DNA of 64,000 bases, from NCBI GenBank assembly GCA_030407005.1, contig JAUDYN010000002.1, forward strand, positions 558,001 to 622,000, in the 5' to 3' direction. The DNA comes from Desarmillaria ectypa. Lineage: Eukaryota > Basidiomycota > Agaricomycetes > Agaricales > Physalacriaceae. Position 1 is the first letter of the stretch; each line of letters starts with the position of its first letter. The notes beneath the pieces are model-generated. The model worked only from the letters and a program-made list of their open reading frames with translations. It searched no databases and was not told the DNA's origin. Shown in pieces: positions 32,967-47,377 of this stretch. Both the position numbers and the translations under genes were made by a program.

Positions 32967-35856
32967 TTACTGTACCTCTTCACTCGCAATACTCCCAATC
33001 CCCTCCTTGTCAACGATCCACCCATCGGTATCCACTTCATTCTCCAACATTTCTTCTTCATCAAGTCCGTCTTCCCGAAAATCATCCTCGTATTGGCCGT
33101 TCTCTAGCCGCTGAGAATCACGCCAGACGTTGACCCTAACACTATACCCACCCTTGTCTGCTTCCTTCTCCATACTGGGCCTCCCAGACGGCGGCGGCGA
33201 TACAAGGCCACTCATCCACTCATCGTCCCACAAGTCAATTATTCTCGAGCGCTTGCTCGGATCCCTGACAAGCAACCTTTCTACCATCCGGCGTGCCCCC
33301 GTACACTCAACCAGCTCGTCGACCGTCAACTCCTCACCGTCGCCGCGCTTCGATTCCTCAGGCCATTTCCACTCGGCTCTCGCAATCTTAATCAACCATT
33401 GCCTCCTTTCTCTCGGCGTACCCCCAAACTTGACTCGCCCATACGGTTTCCCATCACTAGGACCCTCACCAAAGGGTAGCAATCTCGTCATAATTTCGTA
33501 TAGTGCAACACCACAAGCCCATGCGTCAGTTTCGCGGGCATCGTATCCACCCCCATCAGCCCCCGCGTAGTCACCCCATTTACTTTCACCCGACGCGACA
33601 CTGAGCCGACCGCCACTAATGACCAACTCGGGTGCTGCATATGCCTCACTGCCGCATCGCGTCGTCAACAATGGACGAGAAGGGTCAATAAACCGCGATA
33701 ATCCGAAGTCGGTAAGCTGAATAAGTGGAAGCGGAGGAGTGGGTAATGAATGAGGAGAGTGCGACGCGTCCGTATCATACAGATCCTGTGATAACTTGGG
33801 GGTCACCGAGGACGATAACGGCACAGTGAGTAGAATGTCTGCACATGATCAATCAGATCAGACGACAACTATGATATAAATAATGCTCACTCTCTAGCTT
33901 GATGTCTCGATGCACTAGACCGACACCATGCATCCAGCCGACCGCACGGCATAGTTCCACCCAGATCCGCTTGACAATGCTCTCGCTGAGCATGGCCCAA
34001 GACTCTGAGGTCACCAGTCCTAATAGGTCGCCACCAGAACAGTACGGTAACACCAAGAGATGATGGGTACGAGTCGTCAGATGGGACAGCAATGGCGTTA
34101 TATTCGGATGCGAGATGTGCTAAAAAAATGTAAAAGATAAGCCAAACGTCAAAGACATCAAAGGTAAGTGGGACAGAAATTGATCGAATATCATTAGATA
34201 CACGAGGCAGGGACAGAAACGTGTCGTGCAAAGAAGAAAAGGCGAGACACCTACCTTGAGGACCTCCACTTCCCTCACGAAGCTAACGCGCATGCGATCT
34301 CGCTCCCTCTCCTCTTCTACTTGATAATATGCATCTTTCTTCACTTCAATCGATCCTCTCAGTGTCAATTTAACAGCAACAAGTTTGGGGGCCCTTTTAA
34401 TCCTGGCTGAACGAGTCGAATTCGACCGGTGCACACTACCGACGCCATCGCTATCGGAGGAAGACATGGATTGCCAAGATATCGAGGAAGCACGCGAAAG
34501 AGACGTTCCTGCGTCAGGTGAGACACCATCACCGTCTTTCTCGTCCAAATATATGCTCCTGACAGAGCTTGAGCTCGAAATGCGGTCTTTGTGCGGCTGC
34601 GTATGCCCTACACCCAGACCATTTCCATACTTGTTGGGGCTAGTGGTAGGCGACCCATTGTGGGGCCTCGTTCCACTCACACCACCACGTAGACGCTTCA
34701 TCAAGCTCGAAGACGACCTAGAATGTTTGAGTTTCCCACTGGACGCCGCTTCTGCCTTTCTCTTCAAATGTCTCAAGCTCTTCTTCGTCTTCAGTAGCAG
34801 AGGAGTAGGAGAGAGATCTTCTGCCAGCCACACATTCGAAAACGCGCCTTTGCCGAGTGCACGTTTCAAGCGTAGAGATACGTCACCTGGAGCAGGGTCG
34901 CTGGTGGGATGGGGATCAGACTTGAGTGGAGACAAGGTATCGCTGCTGGATAAAGAGGTGAATGGGGTTGGTATCTGCTGACTAGAGGAGGAAGATGATG
35001 AATGACCAGGTAGGAAGGACCTAATGATCATGCCCGGGGCGAGCTCGTCGTACAGGTCCGATGCGTCATCGGAGCACACCGACGAAATCGATATTGACGA
35101 AGGCAGAACCTCAGCGTCCTCCTGTGTTCCAGGCGGTGGCGGGACGAGCAGTCTGGCGGAAGGAGGGCTTGATTGTATAGAGGCCGGCTCGGTCAGATTG
35201 GGCGGTAGGTTGAGCATGAGAGCTGGGGGCCGCGGCGTTGGCTCGCTTGACATATCGGGATATTCAATGGACGTCGGTGTCGGTGTCGAGGTAAAGTTTG
35301 TCGCAAGCGGGCTTGAATGCTGTGCGGCACCATCGACGCTGGGGACATACCGCAGCAAATCAAGACTAAGAAAATTCTTTTTACTCTTTGGTGGTACAGA
35401 GGTCGTAGATGGGGTCGTCGTCGTCGCGAAGAAATCTGCCGTCAATGATCGTGGCGTAACAGACGACCTTTTAGAATTTGGTTTATTGCCATTTCCATTC
35501 AAATCTAGATCGTCTGTGTTTCTCCTTGTCGGGAGAGATGGGCTTGATGGTCGCGTCGAAAAGGGAGAAGCGAAGAAAGCATGGGTTTTCGACTGTGAGT
35601 TGCTCACTGGGGAGGTCGAGCAAGGTGAAGGAGATATTGAGGGCGACGGCACCGACGACAGGGACAATGGGTCCAGGTCGGTATAATGGGACTTTGGTAT
35701 GGGCGAGGCAAGTTTGCGGAGGATCATTGTGCTCAATGATGAGCTCAGGTGCGAGCTCGACGCCGATAACAACGTCAACGTCGCAGGAGTAAAGTATACT
35801 GGGGCACGTGATCTCCCCTTGAAGTCAAGCTCGGACTTCCAATTTGACCCGCTCAA
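32967..35856 (-). CDS. Serine/threonine protein kinase with split N-lobe
   Basis: Protein kinase of CAMK-like appearance, related to fungal regulatory kinases with long disordered N-termini. Exons 35856-34255, 34119-33891 and 33838-32967 give 900 aa. Residues 1-330 are Ser/Pro/Thr-rich and probably disordered. The glycine loop is GKGAFSNVW near 335 and the catalytic lysine is in VAVKL near 493. The roughly 155 residues between them are Ser/Lys/Arg-rich, far longer than normal. HRDIKLEN is near 602, DFGLSRF near 651 and YAAPELV follows, all intact. The domain also carries an acidic and glycine-rich insert after APE. The C-terminus is acidic. First intron is 135 nt, longer than any other here. 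It is expected to be an active cytosolic kinase. The start may be at a later Met (MILRKLASP). Confidence 0.88.
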
Positions 35857-37152
35857 AATTGTTCCGTCGATTTTTCTCCGGACGGAACTCGGGTATTTCC
35901 TTTCACACCTGGCCAGTGAAAATTAAGTAATGCTTTAATAACTCTTACTCTTACCTTGTCTGCTATAAGGGCAGGGATACTCGAAGCATTACCTGTCAAA
36001 CGTGCGTCAACCCACATGATAATTCGAACGAAGCACTTCGAATTTGGAGTTATTTATTGAATTCCGAAAGAATTTCTAAAGTTCTCGGTTTTTCGAATTC
36101 AACGACAAATGCTAATAGGTCCGATACTTGGGTCTCCAGGTGACGACGCCTTATCGTATCGAAAAACGTCCTTGCTGTAAACTGTGCTTCCAAGGGCGGT
36201 ATCCACAGCTTGCTGTGCTCCGCGCTTGCTGCTGTACTTGTCTAGTACATGTACACGTGTATCCACGTATATTGAACCGAACAAAAAGCGAAACGTCGTC
36301 TTATACGCGACACCATTCCGGCCCTGCTCGCCACTTAGTACTCAGTCCTGACCTCTTCTTGAAAAATATTCCAGACTGCAATCTAGATGTTTCAGCTTCA
36401 TGGTGTGGGCGCCACAACGTAAAATACATGTATCTTGTAACCGTAGGCGTGTGAAAAGTCTTCAAAACTTCATCTTAACACCATGGCTATCGAGGGACAC
36501 TAGTGTTACCCGTTGTACCGCCATTATCATGATCCCTAGCTACGTCACACTCTATACTTATGTTCGAGCAAGTAACAGGGCCCAAGTAGCAGTGCAGTCT
36601 AAATACTCGTCGCATCAAATGACACGCTCTCAGCATCGTTGATACTTATCACCCGTACAACTCCCCATGGGGTAGTGATATCAGCGTAACTCGTAGCTAA
36701 CCCGGGAGGGGCGCGAGCACCATCAAAAGACCACGGTAACAAGAATACTTTGGGCCAATAGAGTAATCAACCAAGACCGGAACCATGTATTGCAGTGCAT
36801 AGGGGTAATAATAATGATAGTCTGTCTAAAACTGTGCTTTCTACGTATCACTGATGTCCGTGGATACGAATATGATGCGGGCAGTGGGGAATATATGACG
36901 TTGATGGTAGTACAAATCGAAAGAGCTAGGAGCAAGTGTATCATACACATGATGAACCGTAAAATGCATGTCCGAGGCGTTGATAAAGGCATGATTGAAA
37001 CTGGAAGTTAAGGTGAACGTATCTGTAAGAATAAAAAAACGTGACCAATATACTGTACATTAACTACAATTACACAGAATAGAATCAGCGCCCCCATCAA
37101 GAGAGTAGAAAAGGAGAAACGAAGAAACCCGAAGATGTATGTGCTATGTGCA
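35857..37152. other. Intergenic region upstream of the kinase gene
   Basis: Kinase promoter and 3' flank of the PP1-subunit gene. It contains one perfect inverted repeat (36021-36044). Other short ORFs have no support. Confidence 0.5.
36021..36044. repeat. Perfect 8-bp inverted repeat
   Basis: AATTCGAA and TTCGAATT with an 8-nt centre, about 165 bp upstream of the kinase start. It may form a hairpin or serve as a dyad binding site; chance is possible in AT-rich DNA. Confidence 0.3.
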
Positions 37153-39556
37153 TCATAACATGACGGACGATTGTGGATGTCGCTGGGAACTGAACGGCGT
37201 GGGAGTCGAAGAACCGCTAACAGTACCATCCTGGATTTGTGTGGGAGTTTCCAGAACACGCGGAGGGGTAGACGCCGTGAAGATGTCTTCAATGCTCGAC
37301 ATTGACGATGTCCTTGACGGGACGTCAGATTCGGTTTCAAAAATAGAATCTGGACCAGTGTAGAAACAGAATCTATATGGCAGAAGCCACGATTCAGTCC
37401 TGGTCCAATATGATACATGGCGTCCTAACTCACCGGTTAAGAAACTGGTGATAATTCGTGTTAGGATTGAAAGATATGTCCTCGTCACGAATGTTCATCA
37501 GCGACGTGAACTCGGTTTCCGTGGGTGATGGGGTTGGAGAGGATGAGCCGCTCGACGTCGGAGACATGATAGAGGGCGTCGACTCATCACTACCTGCACC
37601 CAATTCCGCGTCCCTTGGACTGAAGCTCAGACCGCCGCCCACACTAAACAGTGGTGTCGGACGTAGGGCATCTACAGGCGGGAACGAGTGGCATCTGCCC
37701 GAGCTGGGGCTGGCTATTGGTGTCGAATCGTCCACTGATCCCATCCTGGGCGTCCCTGGAGGTGTCCTTTTTAGCGCAGAATCTGATAGGAAATCGAGGT
37801 CAAAGTACCCGCGCTGGTGATGCCGTAAAATCGTAGGTGGAGCAAAAGGTGTGTCCTCTGCATCGGAGGCGACATACGGAGCGGGTCGGAAGGTGTCACC
37901 ATCCTGGTCTCGCGGGGACCCCAATGGTTTCGATCTGGTGGGTAGCGAGTTATACTTAGCGTTATCGGACGCGACTTTCGTCGGCCAGGAAATGGAGCTA
38001 GGAGGAGAGGAAGTGGTCGTGGTAGGATATGTGTGAGTCCGTGAATGACGTGTTGTTGGGGGATTCCATGTTGTCTTCAAAGATGTCCCGAAATCGTATC
38101 GTGACGAGAACGAACCTTTTTTGAAATCTGAAGTACCACCAAGTGAGGCGGAACCCGAACGGGATGGCCGCAAAGGCGGCAGAGAACTGAGCTTTTCGTC
38201 CTCCCTCTTCTGTACAACTTTCTCTAATTGCTTCCTTAAACCAGCAATATCGCTGCCTGAATCACTGCCCGACGTTTTCCCTCGGCCTGACAAAGCCTTG
38301 ACCTTGGAAAATTTGGCGACGTAATTCCTGCCGTTGTTGTTGTCCCATATTTCCCTGCCCGCCACCGAATACCTCAGCGCCAAGACCAACGTCCTTTCCT
38401 CGATCCGGGCTAGGATATCATTCAGTTTGATGCTAAATGAAAAGATGTCGAAATTCGGGTCAAGGGATTCGGCATATCTCGCAGTGACCTCACTTGTGGT
38501 TTGCCAAGCATCGAACGTGAAGCGCACAGCAAGCCATTTCTGAAACGCAATATTCCTCACTCGAACTCTGCCTGTAATACTCAGTCCATCTGCAGATAGC
38601 GATAGACTGTCCATGGCGACGTCGGCCGTATGATTCACTTTGGGAGGCATATTGATGACGTTCAGCACCAGTCGGTGTTTGGACATATAAGGCTCCCCGA
38701 AGATGAACGGTGGAAAGTCACTATCTGTGCCACTAGTATCGTCGGTGGGACTTCCATCTCGAGAAACTGCTAAAGGCTTTTGTTCCGCAAGGAAGAGCTT
38801 TACATGCTCCAATTGCGCGTCAAAATGGACGACTTTGGACAATGACGGCGTGTTTGGCTCGCTCTTGCTAGAAGCCATCCCTGTAATGACCGAAAGACTG
38901 CCCCTAGGTGCTGTCTTCGTCGATTTCAGCGATGACTTTACTAGCTGCCCAGACTTATTCCTGACGATCATAGGCGGCGTAGCGTTGATGGGTGCAGATT
39001 TACTCGAGGCCTCAGTGTCTGGCAAGTGAGACTCTGAAGCGTGCCGCTTTGAACCATCAAAGCTCAAGCGTTGATCCCCGAAGGCATAGACGGGTGCTCG
39101 GAGAATGGAAGAATCCCGGGGTAACGAAACGGGCTGGTCGGCATCGGAGATATCATCGGACAGCGACGATGAGCGCCTGCGGCTCGGTTTGACACGAAAT
39201 AATGATAGTGTGGGTGACGGATGCAATGAAGCCCGGGGGACACTAAACACTCTCTTTGGCCGAAGACTACTTGAACTTCCTTCAGATCCCGACGAGCTAG
39301 TATCAGACTCAACCTTGGAGGAGGATGCAACTGGCTTCTCGTCGGAATATGGGGGAGTAGCACCTTGCACATTAATCTTGACTGGACTGGCGGCCGCGGG
39401 AGGAAGGGGGGCGAACGAAGGCAGCGGTGGCCGCGACGTGGAGGCAGACCTGCGCGGGATGAGTGGGAGAGGCCCACCCGCAAGATTTGAATTTCGCAGC
39501 ATTGGACTATCCATGGAAGAGACTCGATAATTTTGTGTGGTCATTGTCGCAATCAT
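37153..39556 (-). CDS. Glycogen-targeting PP1 regulatory subunit (CBM21)
   Basis: Regulatory subunit like yeast Gac1 or animal PPP1R3, which anchors protein phosphatase 1 to glycogen and promotes dephosphorylation of glycogen synthase. Exons 39556-37434 and 37372-37153 give 780 aa (intron 61 nt). The long N-terminus is Ser/Pro-rich. The PP1-docking RVxF motif is KVVHFD near residue 240. A CBM21 carbohydrate-binding domain spans about 310-430 (GRVRVRNIAFQKWLAVRFT, RYAESLDPNFDIFSFSI, LRYSVAGREIWDNNNGRNY). The rest is low-complexity with Ser/Pro/Thr stretches and a C-terminal FNPNTNYHQFL block. Both functional motifs are intact. The start could be the Met four codons further in. Confidence 0.88.
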
Positions 39557-42125
39557 CAGAAAAAGTGAAAGGAGGCTACGTTGACAGATTAATACGATAC
39601 ATTAACCAAACAGAATATAACTCACTGTCCCAAAGGCTGTACAACAGAAAGTATGGATAAGTGGGTGAAAGAACGAAGCTCTAAGGTGGGAAGCCTTGTC
39701 GATAAGGAGAGCGACGTGTAAAATTTGAAGAAGTGACCTAACTCTCCCTCTGAAAGGAGGAAAGAGAAGAAGGCCCAGAATAAATAGATATGGTGAGCAA
39801 AGTGCTGGCGATGGTAGCATGGATACACACGGGCAATGATGGTACACCACCAACAGATCAGACCCGGAGCAAGAACAACGTGAAGATATGATTCGGTCTC
39901 TCGATCAAAACCTTCTGAGCAACGAAGCAAGGCGATAACGAGAAAGGCGGGTGGAGACTATCGTCAAGATTACTACGGAATAGGAACAACGGAAAAAAGT
40001 CAGGGAACCGACAGCAACCAATGATGGAAAAGACGTACCACAATAAAGAGAGAAGATATACAGGTATCCAGGATAAGGTGGAGAGTGGAGAAAGAATGGC
40101 GAGGCCCCCTACGGCGTCGGATGATGGGACGCTCGAGCAGAGAGTCAAGTTAATGAATAATGGTCATGGATAAATGGATAAGGTTCGAGAATCCTTCCTA
40201 TCTAGGGACAGTCACCACGTGCTACTCATGACGTCACTTTTATAGCTTTGACTTTTTGGGACTTTTCCGATCACTGTTGCCGTTAATGCCGCCACTCTCA
40301 CACTGTTCTAGACACTGGAAATTCCTATGTCTGAACCTAGCATTCTTGGATTTCCTTTTTCTTTTCGGGGCCTAGGGCGAGGTGAAGTCGAATGTTCAAT
40401 CTATCACTTACTATCAGAGCGCTTTTCGTATTTCATCAATGGTCATACGATAAAACAGTTGTCCACATACATATATCGCGACTAGGCCCTCGGTGTATCC
40501 ATACGAACGTGTCTAACCTTCGACTAGACCATCTCAGCCGCTCCTCTCCTATCAAGTTCTGAATCTAGCCTCGATTACCCTGGAACCCTATTGAACCGAG
40601 GTACCGCGATCAATTTCCGAGGCAGTCAACTGACCATGGGTACTACTTATCTGTGTCTAATGGAAGGGTTACTGCCGTCTTTTCATTGGTCCATTGTGCA
40701 GACCTTTAACCAATGATAAAGCTCTCGTAGCTCTTATTTACCTTGGCATTCTCTGGTGGATTGCCGAGTATCTAGTGCCCTGATCATCATCCTCTCGTCA
40801 AATTGCACCACGTATATACGACAGTGTACATCCTATATCTTGCACTATCTCAGAGGCCTTGGCCTTGAGCGCTTGAGCTGAAAAGGGGACGAACGAGCGG
40901 ATACCCTGATCGACCCTATGTACTACGGGTAACAAAGGCGTAGCTGACCATCCATGCGCTCTACAAGCTCTGTTACGCACCCGGCTCCTGCCAACGTGCG
41001 AGACAGAGGATTCTCTCATAGAATCAGCATGGTTAGCAAACATTTTAGAATATCTACTCTCAGTGGAGCCTATGCGATGAATGTATCGGTATCCAGGCCA
41101 GCTATTATTCAATAGACATTCCAATATTGAATGACCCAGAGCCGAGGTTGGCCCGCGCGCGTGCATAATCGCCCAATTCTTCGTGTCGAATTAATGCACT
41201 ACTCTGGTACCAGCGCTATCGCCATCCCTGAAATGATTTACCGGGACTATGATCACAGGCCAAGTATTTTGATCGAGCTGAAGACATATAATTACATCTA
41301 CCGGTTGTCTTCTAAAGACACCAGGTCCATTTATATATAAAAGTGGTATTGGTGTTGTCCATCCAGCTCAGGACGCTCGCTGACGTATTCCGAGCCACAT
41401 AATTTATAATGTGGGTCGAGGTCTCATACAACAATTGATTAGGGACCACTTGGTCGAAGTTTCTCTTCGCACACTTCTTTCATAGCATTCCTCGCACCCT
41501 TTAAGAAAGACTAAACCCACCGATGATTATCCATTGCATTCATGGTTCCACTGTTTTTCGGGTATCTGTATACCATTGCATATCGACATGTAAGCAATGA
41601 TCGCTGCCGGGCGGAGAATCTCCAGGTCTGGAACGACCCTAGCGCAAAGGGGCGACAATGTCGGTATTTTCCTTATATGTATTTAAATGCTCCTAACGTC
41701 AGGTCTCAGAATTCGGCAGGACGATAGGCTAAGCCTAGACGCAAAAATTTGAAGACCATATGTGGACGAATTCAAAATAAGATTTCACATACAACATCGA
41801 GATTCTTCAAATGAATGGCAAACGTTCGAGTCGAACAATTGCTCCTGAATCCTAAACAATGTGAACCGACTTTCTTTCCACATTCGCTGCTGTATCTACT
41901 GCCGTCCACCATCACAAATTACGCTCTCCGACCCCTTTCAACACTAGGCATACCCACTGAAGGACTCGAACCAGCGGCATTTTCCCATCGAGGCGACAGT
42001 GGGTTCATGGGAAATGTTCCTGATAATATTCACAGGTCACCAGTATGCCCGGCCAGAAGAATGCCACATCGCAGTTTGCAGACGATAGCGACCGAGTCGG
42101 TTTCAGACCCAGGAGAAACTGTTTA
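39557..42125. other. Long intergenic region, no gene supported
   Basis: 2.6 kb with the promoter of the PP1-subunit gene and the 3' flank of the Zn2Cys6 gene. Short ORFs on both strands have no domain, conserved block or splice structure. A tRNA B-box-like string near 41955 is isolated and was rejected. Confidence 0.5.
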
Positions 42126-44346
42126 CTAAGTCGATCCTTGCGTCTGCTGGAGCTCTTGCTCAATCTTCTTGGCATGCTCGCCTAGACAGACAAGGGAAAA
42201 CGGTCGGTGATACATAGCACGACGAAGAAGGTATTACGTACCCGCAATAGGGAAAAAGGCGCTCAGCATCTTCATAGCACTGATCAGAACACCTATCTCT
42301 TGCTCTGCGATAGAAACAGTCTGTGCATCCGATCCACCAGGGTTCTGGTTCGCTATATGGATGGATCGTATGTATTCCTTGGCGACGCAGGTCCATATAG
42401 CCTAAAGGAAATTTTTAGAACATGAGTCATGATGCAAATCGGACAACGTACGCAAAGAGTCGGCTCCAAGAATTCATAGTCGTCATTGTTCAGCTGGCGT
42501 ATAAGCGACAGAATCGTCCTCATACCCTTCTGCGTCTCCCCCTCATTGACATCCCTATAGAGATGTATCATCGCGCCGTGGACCGCACTGTGGATGGCGA
42601 ACAAATCAACGTCTATAAACGGTGCCTGCATCCGCCAGGGTTCGAAGCCTAGGAAGGCAGGCAACGAGGCCGATAATCGTTTTAACGCAATTTCAGCCGC
42701 ATTGTAACTGGCCCAAAAATTGTCGTTCTTATTGGAGACTGTCAAACTGTGAAACAGGGAGATACGGCGAATATGGAAATAATCCTTACCGGAAGCCATA
42801 CGACTTGCCCTTTCTAGTAGGGCCACTGCTTTGGCGCGAAGAAGTGGGATGTAAGTAGAAGGGTCCTGATAACGTATTTAGTGGAGAGAAGTAGAAGCAG
42901 ATGAACGACTCACAATGCCGGCCTCGGTTGGCATTGGCCAGGGTGTTTTAATACGCGAATTAGGACTGTCACCATCGGGTAGTGCCAACGGAAGACCATT
43001 TGCAATTGTCCAACACCTATCCACAACGAACACCTGCCAAAATGCTGCTATCCTATCACGCATCTCCTCTTGGGACCGAGGGGCGGGTATAGGAATTGTG
43101 GAAATAGTCGCTTGTTGCGATGGCGCGCTTGAGTCATACGGCTCCGACGTAATCTGATGCAGACCGATACCCACGGCCAGACGTGCAGCAGAGAAAGCGT
43201 GACAGTAACCTTCGAGGAAACGGGAGTTGATGTATAGATATACTGCAAGAAGACATGAGGTTTCGATAATGTCTACGAGACGATCGGAGCTGTCAAGAGC
43301 TAAGGTGATTTCACTTAGCGCTTTGTTGAAAAATATAGGCTCCAGTCCGGAGTAGTAGGGAGAACGTGCGAAATGGCATCCGAGGAGGTAGATGGCATTC
43401 AAGAGAGCGGGATGAGGTTCGGGTCGGAAGAGATTGGCCGGTACAGAGTCATCGAATCTCGAGATGTCTCCTTCGAACGAGAATTGATGCCGGTGGAGCA
43501 GAAATATGTTCATTCTGCACCGAAAGGTCAGCAGATATCTTTCATAACGAAGCACAATACTCACAGAGCTGTCTTGTGCTCGTTCGGAAGCGGTGCTTTG
43601 GGATCCCATTGGGGAAAGAAGGGCGCGCCAAAGCTTGGATCTGCATGTGTTGACACAGGGTAGTTCTCAGGGCTGATCTCTAATCCTGATCCTAGATTGT
43701 CGTTCCCCTCAAGGAAAGGTGCAACCTGAGACGAAGAGGCTGTTACGGAAGGCCACAGATGGTCTGCAGACTTTTCTCCGAACACCCCGGGAAAAGCGGC
43801 GAATTCCACTGAACTTGACGACGACGACGGCGAATTTATGGACCATGCTGGATCGAAGGCGTTAAAGTCCTGAATTGTGGTAGACAGGGAAGTAGGGTCT
43901 CCATTAGCGATAGCTGAGGGGGGAAACGGAGGAGGGATGGCACTTGGTGTTGTTGTTGATGGGCCCGCCTCTGGTGACGTCTCGGCGCTAGACGTCTGTG
44001 AACGCGACGGGTCGGACTCGAGCTCACGAAGTCTGGTCTCCAGCATGGACAGCTTCTCCTGCAACTTCTGCGTCCTGCTCTTGACCGTCATGTCATCGTA
44101 TTCGCACTCTTCCACCCGATTCATCTTCGTACATTGACGGCATACTGGGCGCCCCCCGTCACATTTCTATGACTCGTTCAGAAAGACGTCGTAGAACGAA
44201 AAGGCGCGTGCTTACTGACCAGTTTCCGCTTCCTAGAGGAAAGATGAATGTTAGATCAGCAAAGGGGTGATTGGTCGTGGGCTGGCGACTAACCGACAAC
44301 ATAGGCAGGCCGAGCCGCGAGCCAACGATGCTGCTGCCTTAGGCAT
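42126..44346 (-). CDS. Zn2Cys6 transcription factor with fungal-specific domain
   Basis: Nuclear activator or repressor of the Gal4-type binuclear cluster family. Exons: 44346-44294, 44232-44220, 44166-43565, 43514-42914, 42865-42790, 42738-42452, 42401-42242, 42181-42126; total 615 aa. The zinc cluster at residues 14-40 (CLCCRKRKLKCDGGRPVCRQC then CEY) has all six cysteines and is split over three exons, the middle one only 13 nt. A coiled-coil linker follows (LQEKLSMLETRLRELE), then a Ser/Pro-rich stretch and the middle homology region (LLNAIYLLGCHFARS, GLHQITSE, FWQVFVVDRCWTIANGLP). The intron at 42789-42739 could also be retained in frame. No target genes can be inferred, as no biosynthetic cluster is adjacent. 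Confidence 0.88.
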
Positions 44347-46424
44347 AAGGAGCAAGAGCAGACAGAAAGCAAGAAAGCGAGGTCACTAATTCTAGTTTAT
44401 ATGAACTAAGCGTTCATGACGGCAGGAACAAAAATATGATCCGCAAGCAACATATATTTGTCGCAACTGAAAGGAAGGTAATGTTTCGGTTGATGAAACT
44501 GATAACGCATGCGTCCAGCTGATCCCCTAAAATTTGATAATAATCGAACGTACTGATAACAGTGCGACTTGCGACATCCACTCTGTGCTACTACTTGCCT
44601 TCCGCCGCCCATTCATCATCCGTTTTTATTGCTTTCCTTTTAGATTCTAAATGCGGACACGCCACGATGATAGGACGGTTATATACAGTGCTTATTACTT
44701 AAGTAGTAACGATTCTGCCAGACCGTGGAGACGCGAGAGCCGCTGTATCGGAGGTCACCAGAGCTGGGGAGCTCCTAAGTAAAGCCACCTAAGGAACAGA
44801 AAGTGCTTATATCTGCTGTAAATGCGACACGGACTACTTGCAAGAACTTATACAGCCTTTTTTATACTACGAAATTGCTGCGAAGTGAACTAGAACATCA
44901 GTGGATCTAGACAAAATGTGTTAACGACTCACTTTCAACATCGTTACCATGCAAAGCTCAAAATTCCGCACAGATCGTCAATTAAACACAAGGTCAAGCA
45001 TGACTCGATTTACGATCGAAAATCGCAATGTGCTGTTGACACGATTTGTTGATTGGTATCGCCCTGACATAAAATCCAATTTGTGAGCCCCCTTTGCTTG
45101 TTGAATACTAAACAGTCCTTGAAAGTGCGAAAACAGCGGACCTGCTACGAGCCCGCAGACTGCAGCTTGGGGTCCATTCGCCACCCTGAAAAATCAAGGC
45201 TAGCTTGAAGTGTGCGATAACGCTATAGACGTCCATCATTACTCTGTTTTTGGATCCACCCGTTCTTCTTGATTTTTGACATTGGTAGATGTTCAGCTCA
45301 CCAAAAGTAGCCAGTATCTCCATATTGTTCTTTGGGCGCAGCGAATTTTGGATTCGATTTAGAGTTTGATTCAAACGACTTACGAGAGATGACATAATTT
45401 GATGATCTGATGGCCGAGCCTTCGGTAAACGCCGAGGGCTCGTCGCCTGCATCTCTTGGTAGATTACATATTTTGTGCATCTGTACGCGCTCATAAAGGC
45501 TTGTCTGAACGAATTAACAACCAAGTTCGTTTTTTTTCCGCCTTTCGTCGTGGCGCCCAACTAAAAAACGAACTTTCATCAAAGTATGTAAGCAAAGTTT
45601 AGTCAGCTTCATAGTGACCGTTTGGCACTCGCCGCTTCTTTCCGCCAGTTTTGCGCTCACTTCCTTGCTGGTCTTTTGCTACATATATGACAGTGATAGG
45701 AAAGAGCTTGTAGTGTCTGTTGATATATGTAAATTTTAATTGGATCAACTCCCTTTTGATTCAATTTACTGATTTAATGGAGGACCACTTACAGTGCATC
45801 GTGCAGACGAAGGGCGCTGTATCACGTTTGAAAGGTACAGGGCACTTTGGACCTGGGTGATAAAGTGCCTGGTTATAGGAAATACCTTTTTCATGAAGAG
45901 AAAACCCGAACAAGTAGCGTTCTCTTTCCAAACGTGCAGCACCGCTGAGATCTGAACTGCCAAACTTGCCGCCGGTAAGCGCAATGCCGGCTCACGGCCA
46001 TCAAACCATTACCTGGGGCCGTAAACTCGTGCCCCGCACTTATTTTCATTCCATTAGGACCTGGCCCACTTATTTTGTTAGCTTCTCCCTTTATAACCGC
46101 TCAGTCTCCTACATAACGACGTACTACGGTAGGTGGTACTCACCGTATGCTTAACCTCATATGGCATAGGCCAGCACCTTGTTGGTATGAGAAAGCTCGC
46201 AATTTATATAGCGACACCTTACTTCTGCCTTCGAAGTTTGCAACTACTCTGCAGTTTCGACCATTTGCATAATGGTCACGGGATAGTCGCCAGCAAGGGG
46301 TGATTCACTAATCTTTCCTCCATCGCACATATGCAATTCAAGTGTTCCTTCTTCCGTGGTATAGTCCGGGACACATGAAGCTCTACACTTGCCATAAGGC
46401 CTCTATGGTAAATATACTCCCCAA
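44347..46424. other. Intergenic region, no gene supported
   Basis: 2.1 kb between the promoter of the Zn2Cys6 gene and the 3' end of adenylate kinase. Only short ORFs without support. Confidence 0.5.

Positions 46425-47377
<953 letters not shown>

Noticed and set aside
41945..41975. tRNA B-box-like string on the minus strand (GGTTCGAGTCC)
   Set aside because: The T-stem does not pair, no A-box is found at the right distance and no acceptor stem forms.
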